Shown one piece after another: positions 57,600 through 64,000 of a stretch of DNA of 64,000 nucleotides. How positions within the stretch are numbered: position 1 is the first letter of the stretch; every line of letters starts with the position of its first letter. The notes beneath the pieces are model-generated. The model did no database searches. It worked only from the letters and a program-made list of their open reading frames with translations, and was not told the DNA's origin. Origin of the DNA: Demequina activiva (lineage in GTDB: Bacteria; Actinomycetota; Actinomycetes; Actinomycetales; Demequinaceae); NCBI RefSeq assembly GCF_016862815.1, contig NZ_BONR01000003.1:186001-250000 (forward strand), written 5' to 3'. A program made the translations under genes and the position numbers.

Positions 57600-60491
57600 A
57601 TGAGCTCCGAGGCGATCGCACTGTGGACGGAGACGTCCAGCGATCCTGAGCTGATCGCCGGTGTACGCGCCGGCGATGCGGCTGCCTTTGGCGTGCTCTA
57701 CGAGCGTCACGTGGGTGCGGCTCGCAAGGTCGCCGCACAGTATACGAACTCCCCGAGCGACGTCGACGACGTGGTGTCGGAGTCCTTCTCTCGAGTGCTG
57801 CGCGCCCTTCAGCGCGGCGACGGTCCCGACCTCGCGTTCCGCGCGTACCTGTTCACGATCGTCCGCCGCACCGGCATGGACGTGATCGACAAGGGCATCC
57901 GCACCAAGCCGCGCGAGGACATGACCCCCTACGAGTCGTCGCTCGGCTACGAGGCCTCCTCCGACGAGCCGGCCCTCGACGGCTTCGAGCACGGCATGGT
58001 GGCCGATGCGTTCAAGTCCCTCCCCGAGCGCTGGCAGGCGGTGCTCTGGTACACCGAGGTCGAGAAGAAGAGTCCCAAGGAGATCGCTCCGCTGCTGGGG
58101 CTCACCGCGAACGGGGTCGCCGCTCTCGCCTACAGGGCCCGCGAGGCACTGCGCCAGGCGTACCTGCAGCAGCACCTCAACACGTCGGACTCCATGGACT
58201 GCGTCGAGGCGAACACGCAGCTGGGCGCCTATGTTCGCGGCGGCCTCAGCAAGCGCGAGCACGGCAAGGTGGACGCGCACGTGCGGACCTGCGAGCGCTG
58301 CGGCGCGCTGGTCGCCGAGCTCGAGGACGTCAACCGTGGGATGCGGGGCATCATCGCGCCCCTGTTCATGGGTGTGATCGGTGCGGGGGCCCTCGAAGGC
58401 GGACTGCCCATCGGCGGCGCATTCGGCCCGCAGGGAGCCGCCGGCGCGACGGCGGGGGCTGGCGCCTCAGGTGCCGGCGCGGGCGCGGTGGGAGCGGGCG
58501 GCACCGCGGCCGCTGGAGCAGGTGCCGTGGGCATCGCGGGCGTCATCGGCGCCATCGCGCAGATCGCGCTTCCCGCTGCAGCCGTCGTGGGCGTGGTCGC
58601 TCTGGCCGTGAACGGTGCGAGCGTGCTGGGCTTCCTGGGTACGGACGATGACGGCGCCGGCGTCGCCGGACCGGTGGTCGTGAGCCCCTCGCCTGCCCCG
58701 AGCGCGAGCACGGGATCCGGCGCCGTGTCGCCCTCGCCGGAGCCTTCCGACGAGCCGTCCACGAGCCCGTCGCCAGAGCCGAGCGCAGGCGCCGACGACG
58801 CGCTGGACGCCGATGACCCGTCTGCCGGGACCGGCCGCGGCGACGCGGATGGATTCACTCCCGACCCGATCGGCGTGTCGAACGGCGGCTCGACCGAGGG
58901 CTCGACCGAGGGCTCGAGCGGTGGCGCGACCGGCGGCTCGAGCGGTGGCGCGACCGGCGGCTCCACGGGCGGCTCGGGAACGGGCTCCGGCGGCGGAATG
59001 GTCGACCCCGTCGACCCCGTGGACCCGGTTGACCCCGTGGACCCGGTTGACCCCGTGGACCCGATCGACCCTCCCCCCACCGGCACCGCCAGGCTCGCGA
59101 TCGGTCAGGCGCCGCTCAACTTCATCGAGCTGTCGCGTTCGGACCCGAGCATGGAGATGGGCGTCTCCAACGGAGGCGACGGAGCCGCAGAGACGGTCAC
59201 CGCGTCCATCGCCCTGCCCGATGGCCTCACTTTCGCCGCCCCCACCGCCGGCGGCGGAGCGTTCTCCGCACCGGTGGACGGCGATCTCGCCCGTGCCGTG
59301 GCCCCTGTGACCGGCACGACATTCACGCTCGGCGACTGGGAGTGCACTCTCACGGCGGACCAGAGCACCGTCTCCTGCGAGCTCGAAGCCCTCGATGCGG
59401 GCGCGGACGCGGAGCTCGAGCTGGACGTCGCTCTGCCCGACGGCGACCTCGCCCCCGACGCCCGCACCACCTTCGTGGTGGAGTCCGGCGACCAGCGCGT
59501 GGAGTACTCCGTGCGCACGGGCATCCAACTGTCCGACGACGCGCTCGAGCCCGTGTACGCGGGCGAGGGCAAGCTGGGGGTCGTGCAGTTCGGGGCTCCT
59601 CTGCTGGGCTGCGACATCGAGGTGCCCGAGTGTGAGCGGGCGCGCCAGTCGCCGTTCACCACAGGCACCGGCCAGTTCCCGTCCGACAACAACGAGTACC
59701 CGATGGTGCCGCTGATGGACGACGGTGGCGAGTGGGTCTCCGGAGTCACCACCGTGTCCATCCCTGCGGGCGCCACGGTCAAGGCCGCCTACCTTGAGTG
59801 GTCCGCCAACCGCGCCCTCGGCTCGTCCGGCAACGGCGGTGCGGACACGTGGGAGGGCCGGGTTCGCGAGGCTCGCTTCAAGACCCCGGGTGGCGACTAC
59901 GTCGACGTGCGGGCCGATGGCTCGACGCTCACCACGCAGGGCCACCGGCAGTACTACATCTCGCGCAAGGACGTCACCGCGGCCGTCGCCGCGGCGGGTT
60001 CCGGCACCTATTCGCTGGCAGACATCGCGATCGCGGCCTCGCGCAACGACTCCGACCCCACCTACTACGCCGGGTTCACGCTGACGATCGTGTTCGAGGA
60101 CGCGACGATCGAGGGCACGTCCCAGGTCACGCTCTTCGAAGGGCCGCACTGGGTGTCCTCGTCCGCGCCGGTGACCAAGCAGTTCGAGCTCGACGAGCGA
60201 TCCGATGTGTCGCTCTCCTGGTCAGCGTTCGAGACCGATCGCGCTCTCGCCGGCGACACGGTCGACCTCGACGGCGACCGCTTCACCCCCGTTCGCGAGT
60301 TCGGCGACGGTGCGTCCGAGAACGCCGCGGACGCCCACGCCCACGGATCGCTCTATGCCAACACGATGGGCGTCGACGCCAAGCCGTTCGTGACCAAAGA
60401 GTCACGCGAGGAGGGTCTGCACCGGCTGCGGATCGCGACCACCGGCGACAACTTCCTGCTGGGCACCGTCGCCGTCACCATCAGGAGCTAG
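57600..60491 (+). CDS. single-chain ECF sigma factor with zinc anti-sigma, membrane and extracellular domains
   Basis: A 963-residue protein joining parts that are usually separate. Residues 15-100: sigma region 2 (FGVLYERHVGAARKVAAQYT, DVVSESFSRVLRAL); 136-192: region 4 (SLPERWQAVLWYTEVEKKSP, LLGLTANGVAALAYRAREAL). Residues 199-245: anti-sigma zinc finger with Cys201, His227, Cys231, Cys234. A Gly/Ala-rich stretch and a membrane helix follow (about 311-346). Outside: a Ser/Pro linker, repeats including VDP x7 (468-488), and about 470 residues with a DUF11-like module and a further beta-rich domain with cysteines (LLGCDIEVPECERA). It should sense an outside signal and act on transcription as one chain. 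ATG after GGAGGAGG. Related architectures are known as ECF52-type. Confidence 0.85.
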   Translation: MSSEAIALWTETSSDPELIAGVRAGDAAAFGVLYERHVGAARKVAAQYTNSPSDVDDVVSESFSRVLRALQRGDGPDLAFRAYLFTIVRRTGMDVIDKGIRTKPREDMTPYESSLGYEASSDEPALDGFEHGMVADAFKSLPERWQAVLWYTEVEKKSPKEIAPLLGLTANGVAALAYRAREALRQAYLQQHLNTSDSMDCVEANTQLGAYVRGGLSKREHGKVDAHVRTCERCGALVAELEDVNRGMRGIIAPLFMGVIGAGALEGGLPIGGAFGPQGAAGATAGAGASGAGAGAVGAGGTAAAGAGAVGIAGVIGAIAQIALPAAAVVGVVALAVNGASVLGFLGTDDDGAGVAGPVVVSPSPAPSASTGSGAVSPSPEPSDEPSTSPSPEPSAGADDALDADDPSAGTGRGDADGFTPDPIGVSNGGSTEGSTEGSSGGATGGSSGGATGGSTGGSGTGSGGGMVDPVDPVDPVDPVDPVDPVDPIDPPPTGTARLAIGQAPLNFIELSRSDPSMEMGVSNGGDGAAETVTASIALPDGLTFAAPTAGGGAFSAPVDGDLARAVAPVTGTTFTLGDWECTLTADQSTVSCELEALDAGADAELELDVALPDGDLAPDARTTFVVESGDQRVEYSVRTGIQLSDDALEPVYAGEGKLGVVQFGAPLLGCDIEVPECERARQSPFTTGTGQFPSDNNEYPMVPLMDDGGEWVSGVTTVSIPAGATVKAAYLEWSANRALGSSGNGGADTWEGRVREARFKTPGGDYVDVRADGSTLTTQGHRQYYISRKDVTAAVAAAGSGTYSLADIAIAASRNDSDPTYYAGFTLTIVFEDATIEGTSQVTLFEGPHWVSSSAPVTKQFELDERSDVSLSWSAFETDRALAGDTVDLDGDRFTPVREFGDGASENAADAHAHGSLYANTMGVDAKPFVTKESREEGLHRLRIATTGDNFLLGTVAVTIRS
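59001..59072 (+). repeat. VDP tandem repeat in the sigma-factor ectodomain linker
   Basis: Seven Val-Asp-Pro and one Ile-Asp-Pro triplets, encoded by 9-bp units that also form an 18-bp higher-order period (alternating GTGGACCCG and GTTGACCCC). Likely to vary in number between strains. Confidence 0.9.
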
Positions 60492-60499
60492 CGCACTCG

Positions 60500-61102
60500 T
60501 CAGCGAGCAGGGTCCTCGCTCCAGTCCATGTCGAGCTGCCGGGCCGTGCGACGAGCCATCTCGGCGCCTTCGAGACGCGCGACCACATGCAGAGCCATGT
60601 GCAGGCCGGAGGTGAGCCCACCGCTGGTGATCACGTCGCCCGCATCGGCCCACCGCACATCGCTGAGCGCCCCGTCGACCCCTGCGCTCCTCAACGCCGC
60701 GACGTCCTCCCAGTGGGTGGTGGCCGGCAGGCCGTCCAGGATGCCGTGCTGCGCCAGCAGGAACGCACCGGTGCACACGGACGTGGTGAGCTCTCCCGCC
60801 GCGGCGAGCGCGCCCACCGCTGCGCGGACCGCGTGATCGGCGAGGGCGGCATCGACGTCGATGGTGCCCGGGACGACCACCACGTCGAAACCGGAGGCGT
60901 CCTCCGCGGCGCTCAGAGCCGTCAGGGTCATCCCGCCGAACGCGGTGACATCGGCACCACCGGGACTGAGCAGCTCCACGCTGAACGTGGCAGCCCTGCC
61001 GTCGCGCTCCGCCAGGCGCGAGGCCGTGAGGAACACCTCGTACGGGCCGCCCGCGTCGATGAGATCGAAGCCGTCGAAGACCAGAATGCCGATGCGCGCC
61101 AT
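60500..61102 (-). CDS. DJ-1/PfpI family protein
   Basis: A 200-residue protein with the class I glutamine amidotransferase-like fold of DJ-1/PfpI. RIGILVFDGFDLIDAGGPYE begins the domain, and the nucleophile elbow is TSVCTGAFLLAQHG with Cys about residue 109; ATTHWEDVAALRSA holds the family His. This subgroup resembles the N-terminal sensor part of GlxA/AraC regulators and isonitrile hydratase (InhA-like), so a hydratase or a stress-protection role is possible. Leaderless start after TAGAGT. It follows the MFS exporter gene on the same strand. Confidence 0.85.
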   Translation of the reverse strand: MARIGILVFDGFDLIDAGGPYEVFLTASRLAERDGRAATFSVELLSPGGADVTAFGGMTLTALSAAEDASGFDVVVVPGTIDVDAALADHAVRAAVGALAAAGELTTSVCTGAFLLAQHGILDGLPATTHWEDVAALRSAGVDGALSDVRWADAGDVITSGGLTSGLHMALHVVARLEGAEMARRTARQLDMDWSEDPAR

Positions 61103-61109
61103 GGCGCCC

Positions 61110-61115
61110 ACTCTA
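61110..61115 (-). promoter_or_regulatory. -10 box TAGAGT, leaderless DJ-1/PfpI gene
   Basis: TAGAGT on the minus strand, 7 nt before the ATG; it lies across the stop codon of the MFS gene. Confidence 0.45.
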
Positions 61116-62387
61116 GGAGACGACCTCGCTCGAGGCACGACGGCGCACGATGAGCCACAGCGACGCGTGGCCCAGGGCGAGCGCACCGATCATCACGACG
61201 GCCATCGAGGTCACCGACACACCGGCGGCGCCCACCAGCGGCGACGCCAGGCCGGCGATGCCCATGTTCAGCGCGCCGATGAGCGACGCTGCCGTCCCTG
61301 CTTCACCAGCGTGGTTGGCGAGTGCCGTGACCTGGACCGTGGGCATGATGAGCCCCACGGGCGAGACCACGAAGAACAGCGAGATCATCACTGGCAGCAC
61401 CCCGGTGCCCAGCAGCCCGCACGCCAGCAGCGACAGGGCGCCCGCCATCATGACGGTCAGGCCGGCGGTGGTGACCGTGCGTGGGGCGAGCACGCGCATC
61501 AGTCGCGCGGAGGCCTGCGTTCCCACCACGAGCCCCATCGAGTTCACTGCGAACACGATCCCGTACTGCTGCGGCGTCAGGCCGAACTGATCCTGGAGCA
61601 GCAGCGAGGAGGCGGACAGGTAGGCGAACAGCGCCGTGAACGTCATGGCTCCCACGAACGCGACTCCCACGAACGCTGCGTCGTTGAAGAGGTGACGGTA
61701 GCGACGCGCGATGGCGGACACCTCGAGCCGTCCGCGGCGCTCGGCCGGAAGAGTCTCGACCATGAGCCAACCCGCGATGATGGTCATGACGACGCCGTAC
61801 GCGGCGAGCGCCAGGAAGATGCCGCGCCACTCCATGACGTTGAGCAGCTGGGAGCCGATCACCGGCGCCAGCACGGGCGCGAGTCCGGTCACGAGAGCCA
61901 TGCGGGACAGCATGCGGATCAGCTGCTGGCCGCCAAAGAGGTCGCGGACCATGGCCATCGCGACCACACCGCCGCCGGCGGCGCCGATGCCCTGGAGGAC
62001 ACGACCGGCCATGACCAGCTCGATGGTGGGCGCGAATGCCACGGCGATGCTGGCCACGATGTGCACGGCCGTGGCGATGATGAGCGGTCGCCGGCGGCCG
62101 AGCGCGTCGCTCAGCGGGCCCACGATGAGCTGTCCGAGAGCGAAGCCCACCATGGTGGCGGTCAGCGTGAGCTGGATCGCCGCGTCGCCCACTCCCAGGT
62201 CCGCTGCGACATCAGGGAAGGCCGGGAGGTAGAGGTCGACGGTGAACGGACCAAGGGCGACGAGAGCGCCGAGCACGAGCACGTAGGTGAGCTTCTCGCG
62301 ACGGGAGAGGGTACGACCGTAGGCCTGCGCAAGGGATGCGGCAGTGGCGGCTGGTGTGGCCTTGGGGGCGTGGAGGTCGGAAGACAC
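61113..62387 (-). CDS. Bcr/CflA-family MFS multidrug exporter
   Basis: A 12-helix proton-coupled exporter, 424 residues. ALGPFTVDLYLPAFPDVAAD is the Bcr/CflA helix 1 signature with the conserved Asp; QLIVGPLSDALGRRRPLIIA is MFS motif A; RVLQGIGAAGGGVVAMAMVR is motif B; LAPVLAPVIGSQLL is motif C of antiporters. The GTG start has only a weak ribosome site. The 280-bp gap upstream also holds the nrdB terminator and a stretch with no other recognisable feature. Confidence 0.9.
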   Translation of the reverse strand: MSSDLHAPKATPAATAASLAQAYGRTLSRREKLTYVLVLGALVALGPFTVDLYLPAFPDVAADLGVGDAAIQLTLTATMVGFALGQLIVGPLSDALGRRRPLIIATAVHIVASIAVAFAPTIELVMAGRVLQGIGAAGGGVVAMAMVRDLFGGQQLIRMLSRMALVTGLAPVLAPVIGSQLLNVMEWRGIFLALAAYGVVMTIIAGWLMVETLPAERRGRLEVSAIARRYRHLFNDAAFVGVAFVGAMTFTALFAYLSASSLLLQDQFGLTPQQYGIVFAVNSMGLVVGTQASARLMRVLAPRTVTTAGLTVMMAGALSLLACGLLGTGVLPVMISLFFVVSPVGLIMPTVQVTALANHAGEAGTAASLIGALNMGIAGLASPLVGAAGVSVTSMAVVMIGALALGHASLWLIVRRRASSEVVS

Positions 62388-62589
62388 AGGGGTGCACTCT
62401 CTGAAGATCGGGCGGCGGCGCCAGGGAACTGGGGGGCCGCTCGCGAGGGTGCGGGAGGTCGGCCTGATCCAGTCAACGCCGACCAGGAAAGTCTAATTCC
62501 TACCTAGTGGTAAGTCCATCCAAAGGTGAGAATGCTCACGCCAGCGTCGACAGCTCTCTGACGACGGGCGTTCATCCGCACAGAAGGCG

Positions 62590-62649
62590 ACGGCCCCGCG
62601 ATGCGCGGTGGGAGCCGCTCGGGCTCCATCCCACGCGCCGCGGGGCCGT
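62590..62649 (-). terminator. nrd operon terminator hairpin
   Basis: ACGGCCCCGCG (62590-62600) pairs with CGCGGGGCCGT (62639-62649), with a further inner GTGGGAGCC/GGCTCC..CCCAC stem; 19 bp past the nrdB stop. Confidence 0.8.
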
Positions 62650-62667
62650 TGCCCCGGTGCTCGGTGT

Positions 62668-63654
62668 CTACCTCTTGGTGGCCTGCGCGTTCACCTCGTA
62701 CGAGGTGTTGGTGGCCTCGAAGAAGTTGACCAGCTGCAGGGTGTCGTTGGCGGTCGCCATCCACTTGGCGGGGTTCGACACGTTGTAGTGCGGGTCGAAG
62801 CCGAGCTCCTCGAGCCGGCGGTCAGCGAGGTACCTCACGTACTGGTTCACGTAGTCCGCGTTGAGGCCGAGGATGCCCTTGGGGAGGAGGTCGCGGTTGT
62901 AGCGCTCCTCCATCTCGACCGCATCGAGGATCATCTGGCGGATCTCGTCGGCGAAGTCGGGGTCCTGGAGGTCCTCGTTCTCCTCGAGCACGGTGAGGAT
63001 CAGGTTGATACCGAACTGCAGGTGCAGCGACTCGTCGCGGATCACCCAGTCCATGAGCGAACCGAAGTTGCGCAACAGGTTCCGCTGGCGGAAGGACAGC
63101 GCCACCATGAAGCCCGAGTAGAACCAGATGCCCTCGAGGATCACGTTGTATGCCACGAGGTTGCGGACGAAGTCCTTCTTGCCCTCGGTGGTGGAGATGT
63201 CGAGCGTCTCCTCCGTCATGCGACGGATGAAGTTGACCTCGAACTCCTCCTTCGCCGCCATCGACGGGACCGACACGTGGGACTCGTACGCGGCGTCGCG
63301 GTCGATCGGGAACGTCTCGAGGACGTACTCGAAGGACATGCAGTGGTTGGCCTCCTCCCACATCTGCTTCGCGAGGTACAGGTGGCACTCGGGAGCGTTG
63401 ATGTAGGGGTACACGCCAAAGGCCAGCGCCTTGTTGACGAGCAGCTCGTTGGGGTTGAAGTACGACATCAGGAAGGTGACGGCGTGCTTCTCCTCCTCCG
63501 TCATCTTCTTGAAGTCGGCGAGATCCTCGCCCAGCTGGATCTCGTTGGGGAACCACGTGTTCGCGACGGCCTGGTTGTAGAGGTCGTACGCCCACGGGTA
63601 CGTGATGGGCTTCAGCAGCAGTCCGTCCTGGATGCCGGTTCCGAGAATTGCCAT
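62668..63654 (-). CDS. nrdB: ribonucleotide reductase small subunit, class Ic-type active site
   Basis: R2 subunit that makes the radical needed by NrdA to reduce ribonucleotides. 328 residues, ferritin-like helices. By spacing against E. coli R2 the metal ligands are Glu70 (FNPNELL), Glu101 and His104 (EEANH), Glu174 (LEGIWFYSG), Glu208 and His211 (RDESLHL). The residue at the radical-tyrosine position, four after His104, is Phe108, and the first ligand is Glu, not Asp. Those two changes define chlamydia-type class Ic proteins with a Mn/Fe cofactor. The start follows AGGAAG and lies 30 bp after nrdA. Confidence 0.93.
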   Translation of the reverse strand: MAILGTGIQDGLLLKPITYPWAYDLYNQAVANTWFPNEIQLGEDLADFKKMTEEEKHAVTFLMSYFNPNELLVNKALAFGVYPYINAPECHLYLAKQMWEEANHCMSFEYVLETFPIDRDAAYESHVSVPSMAAKEEFEVNFIRRMTEETLDISTTEGKKDFVRNLVAYNVILEGIWFYSGFMVALSFRQRNLLRNFGSLMDWVIRDESLHLQFGINLILTVLEENEDLQDPDFADEIRQMILDAVEMEERYNRDLLPKGILGLNADYVNQYVRYLADRRLEELGFDPHYNVSNPAKWMATANDTLQLVNFFEATNTSYEVNAQATKR

Positions 63655-63684
63655 GATCTGATGCTTCCTATCCTGGTTGGCCGG

Positions 63685-64000
63685 TTACTGGCAGGACTCG
63701 CACTGGAGGGCCTCCATGGGGTCCACGGGGCACGCCACACCATCCACGAGCTCGGTGTCGCCGTTCGGCGAGGACACCGTGCTGTCCACCACGTCGAGCA
63801 CTGCCACACCCTGAGGTGCGACCGCAGCTGCGGTCTCGACGGAGCCCGTCGCGGCCGGAGGCTCGGTGGCGTCGGGCAGGGACGTGGGCGGCACCGCCGG
63901 CTTCTCGACGGGAGCCGAGGAGAACGCCTTCGCTGCGACGTCGGACAGCACCGATGCCGGCGCGGTCGCGATGGTGCTGGTCGTGGCCGGAGCCTCGGAC
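63685..64000 (-). CDS. nrdA: ribonucleotide reductase large subunit, C-terminal fragment in window
   Basis: The last 104 residues of a protein that continues beyond the right edge. It is a Pro/Ala/Thr/Val-rich flexible tail (VAAKAFSSAPVEKPAVPP) that ends in MEALQCESCQ. A mobile tail ending in a Cys-x-x-Cys pair is what class I NrdA uses to reduce its active-site disulfide after each turnover. With nrdB 30 bp downstream the identity is fairly safe, though the catalytic domain is not visible. Confidence 0.8.
   Translation of the reverse strand, partial: SEAPATTSTIATAPASVLSDVAAKAFSSAPVEKPAVPPTSLPDATEPPAATGSVETAAAVAPQGVAVLDVVDSTVSSPNGDTELVDGVACPVDPMEALQCESCQ

Noticed and set aside
59001-59072. 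CRISPR-like tandem repeat
   Set aside because: The units are 9 bp, contiguous without spacers, and encode a VDP linker; no cas genes are present.

Overview
The window is 64 kb of a very GC-rich chromosome with about 58 protein genes and no visible rRNA, tRNA, CRISPR array or insertion sequence. Codon use is uniform, gene gaps never exceed about 300 bases, and the content is that of a high-GC Gram-positive actinobacterium: type VII-like ATPase, HspR/HAIR control of dnaK, bS22, lipoproteins with actinobacterial DUFs, and a Cellulomonas-like cellobiose phosphorylase. A member of the Micrococcales is likely. A Demequina- or Cellulomonas-type organism is my inference and is not proven here.

Layout. 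1-6764: a type VII-secretion-like locus (lipoprotein, two envelope proteins, and a three-ATPase EssC/EccC-like motor with an FHA domain). 6807-17577: menaquinone biosynthesis (menF, menD, menC, menB, menE, menA) interleaved with a methyltransferase, a dehydrogenase and two lipoproteins; no menG is seen. 17616-19807: small membrane proteins and a GT4 glycosyltransferase carrying a 60-bp perfect palindrome inside its reading frame. 19815-23819: system II cytochrome c maturation (ccsB, resB, ccdA, resA), tightly overlapped. 23816-26330: histidine phosphatase, glutaredoxin-like protein, HAD phosphatase, a second copy of the palindromic element, the 32-residue ribosomal protein bS22 and an excisionase-type HTH protein. 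The order from men genes to bS22 resembles the Mycobacterium tuberculosis Rv0500A-Rv0558 region as I remember it.

26515-28540: TrkH/TrkA potassium uptake. 28547-31465: a SigK/RskA-like sigma/anti-sigma pair with a class F-like sortase and a DUF4397 surface protein. 31730-34441: a large pyruvyltransferase-GT8 fusion. 34655-40465: DUF4349 lipoprotein, an unknown protein, cellobiose phosphorylase, dCTP deaminase and a DUF2510 protein. 40488-44063: a TPP riboswitch followed by a thiamine ABC transporter (thiB-thiP-thiQ). 44185-47573: lipoprotein plus a 911-residue LGFP-repeat protein. 47584-49327: rhodanese, Lrp/AsnC regulator, ankyrin lipoprotein. 49452-53601: dnaK-grpE-dnaJ-hspR under two HAIR operators. 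53624-56581: TetR, VOC protein and a DrrAB-type ABC exporter. 56667-60491: a degenerate GGDEF-like protein divergent from a single-chain sigma factor/zinc anti-sigma/membrane/ectodomain protein. 60500-64000: DJ-1/PfpI protein, Bcr-type MFS exporter, nrdB with class Ic-type active-site residues, and the tail of nrdA.

Window-wide signals: many genes have a TANNNT -10 box 6-7 nt ahead of the start codon, so they are predicted to be leaderless; the octamer GCCGATGC/GCATCGGC occurs about 50 times by hand count; and an AT-rich palindromic element occurs twice, once inside a gene.
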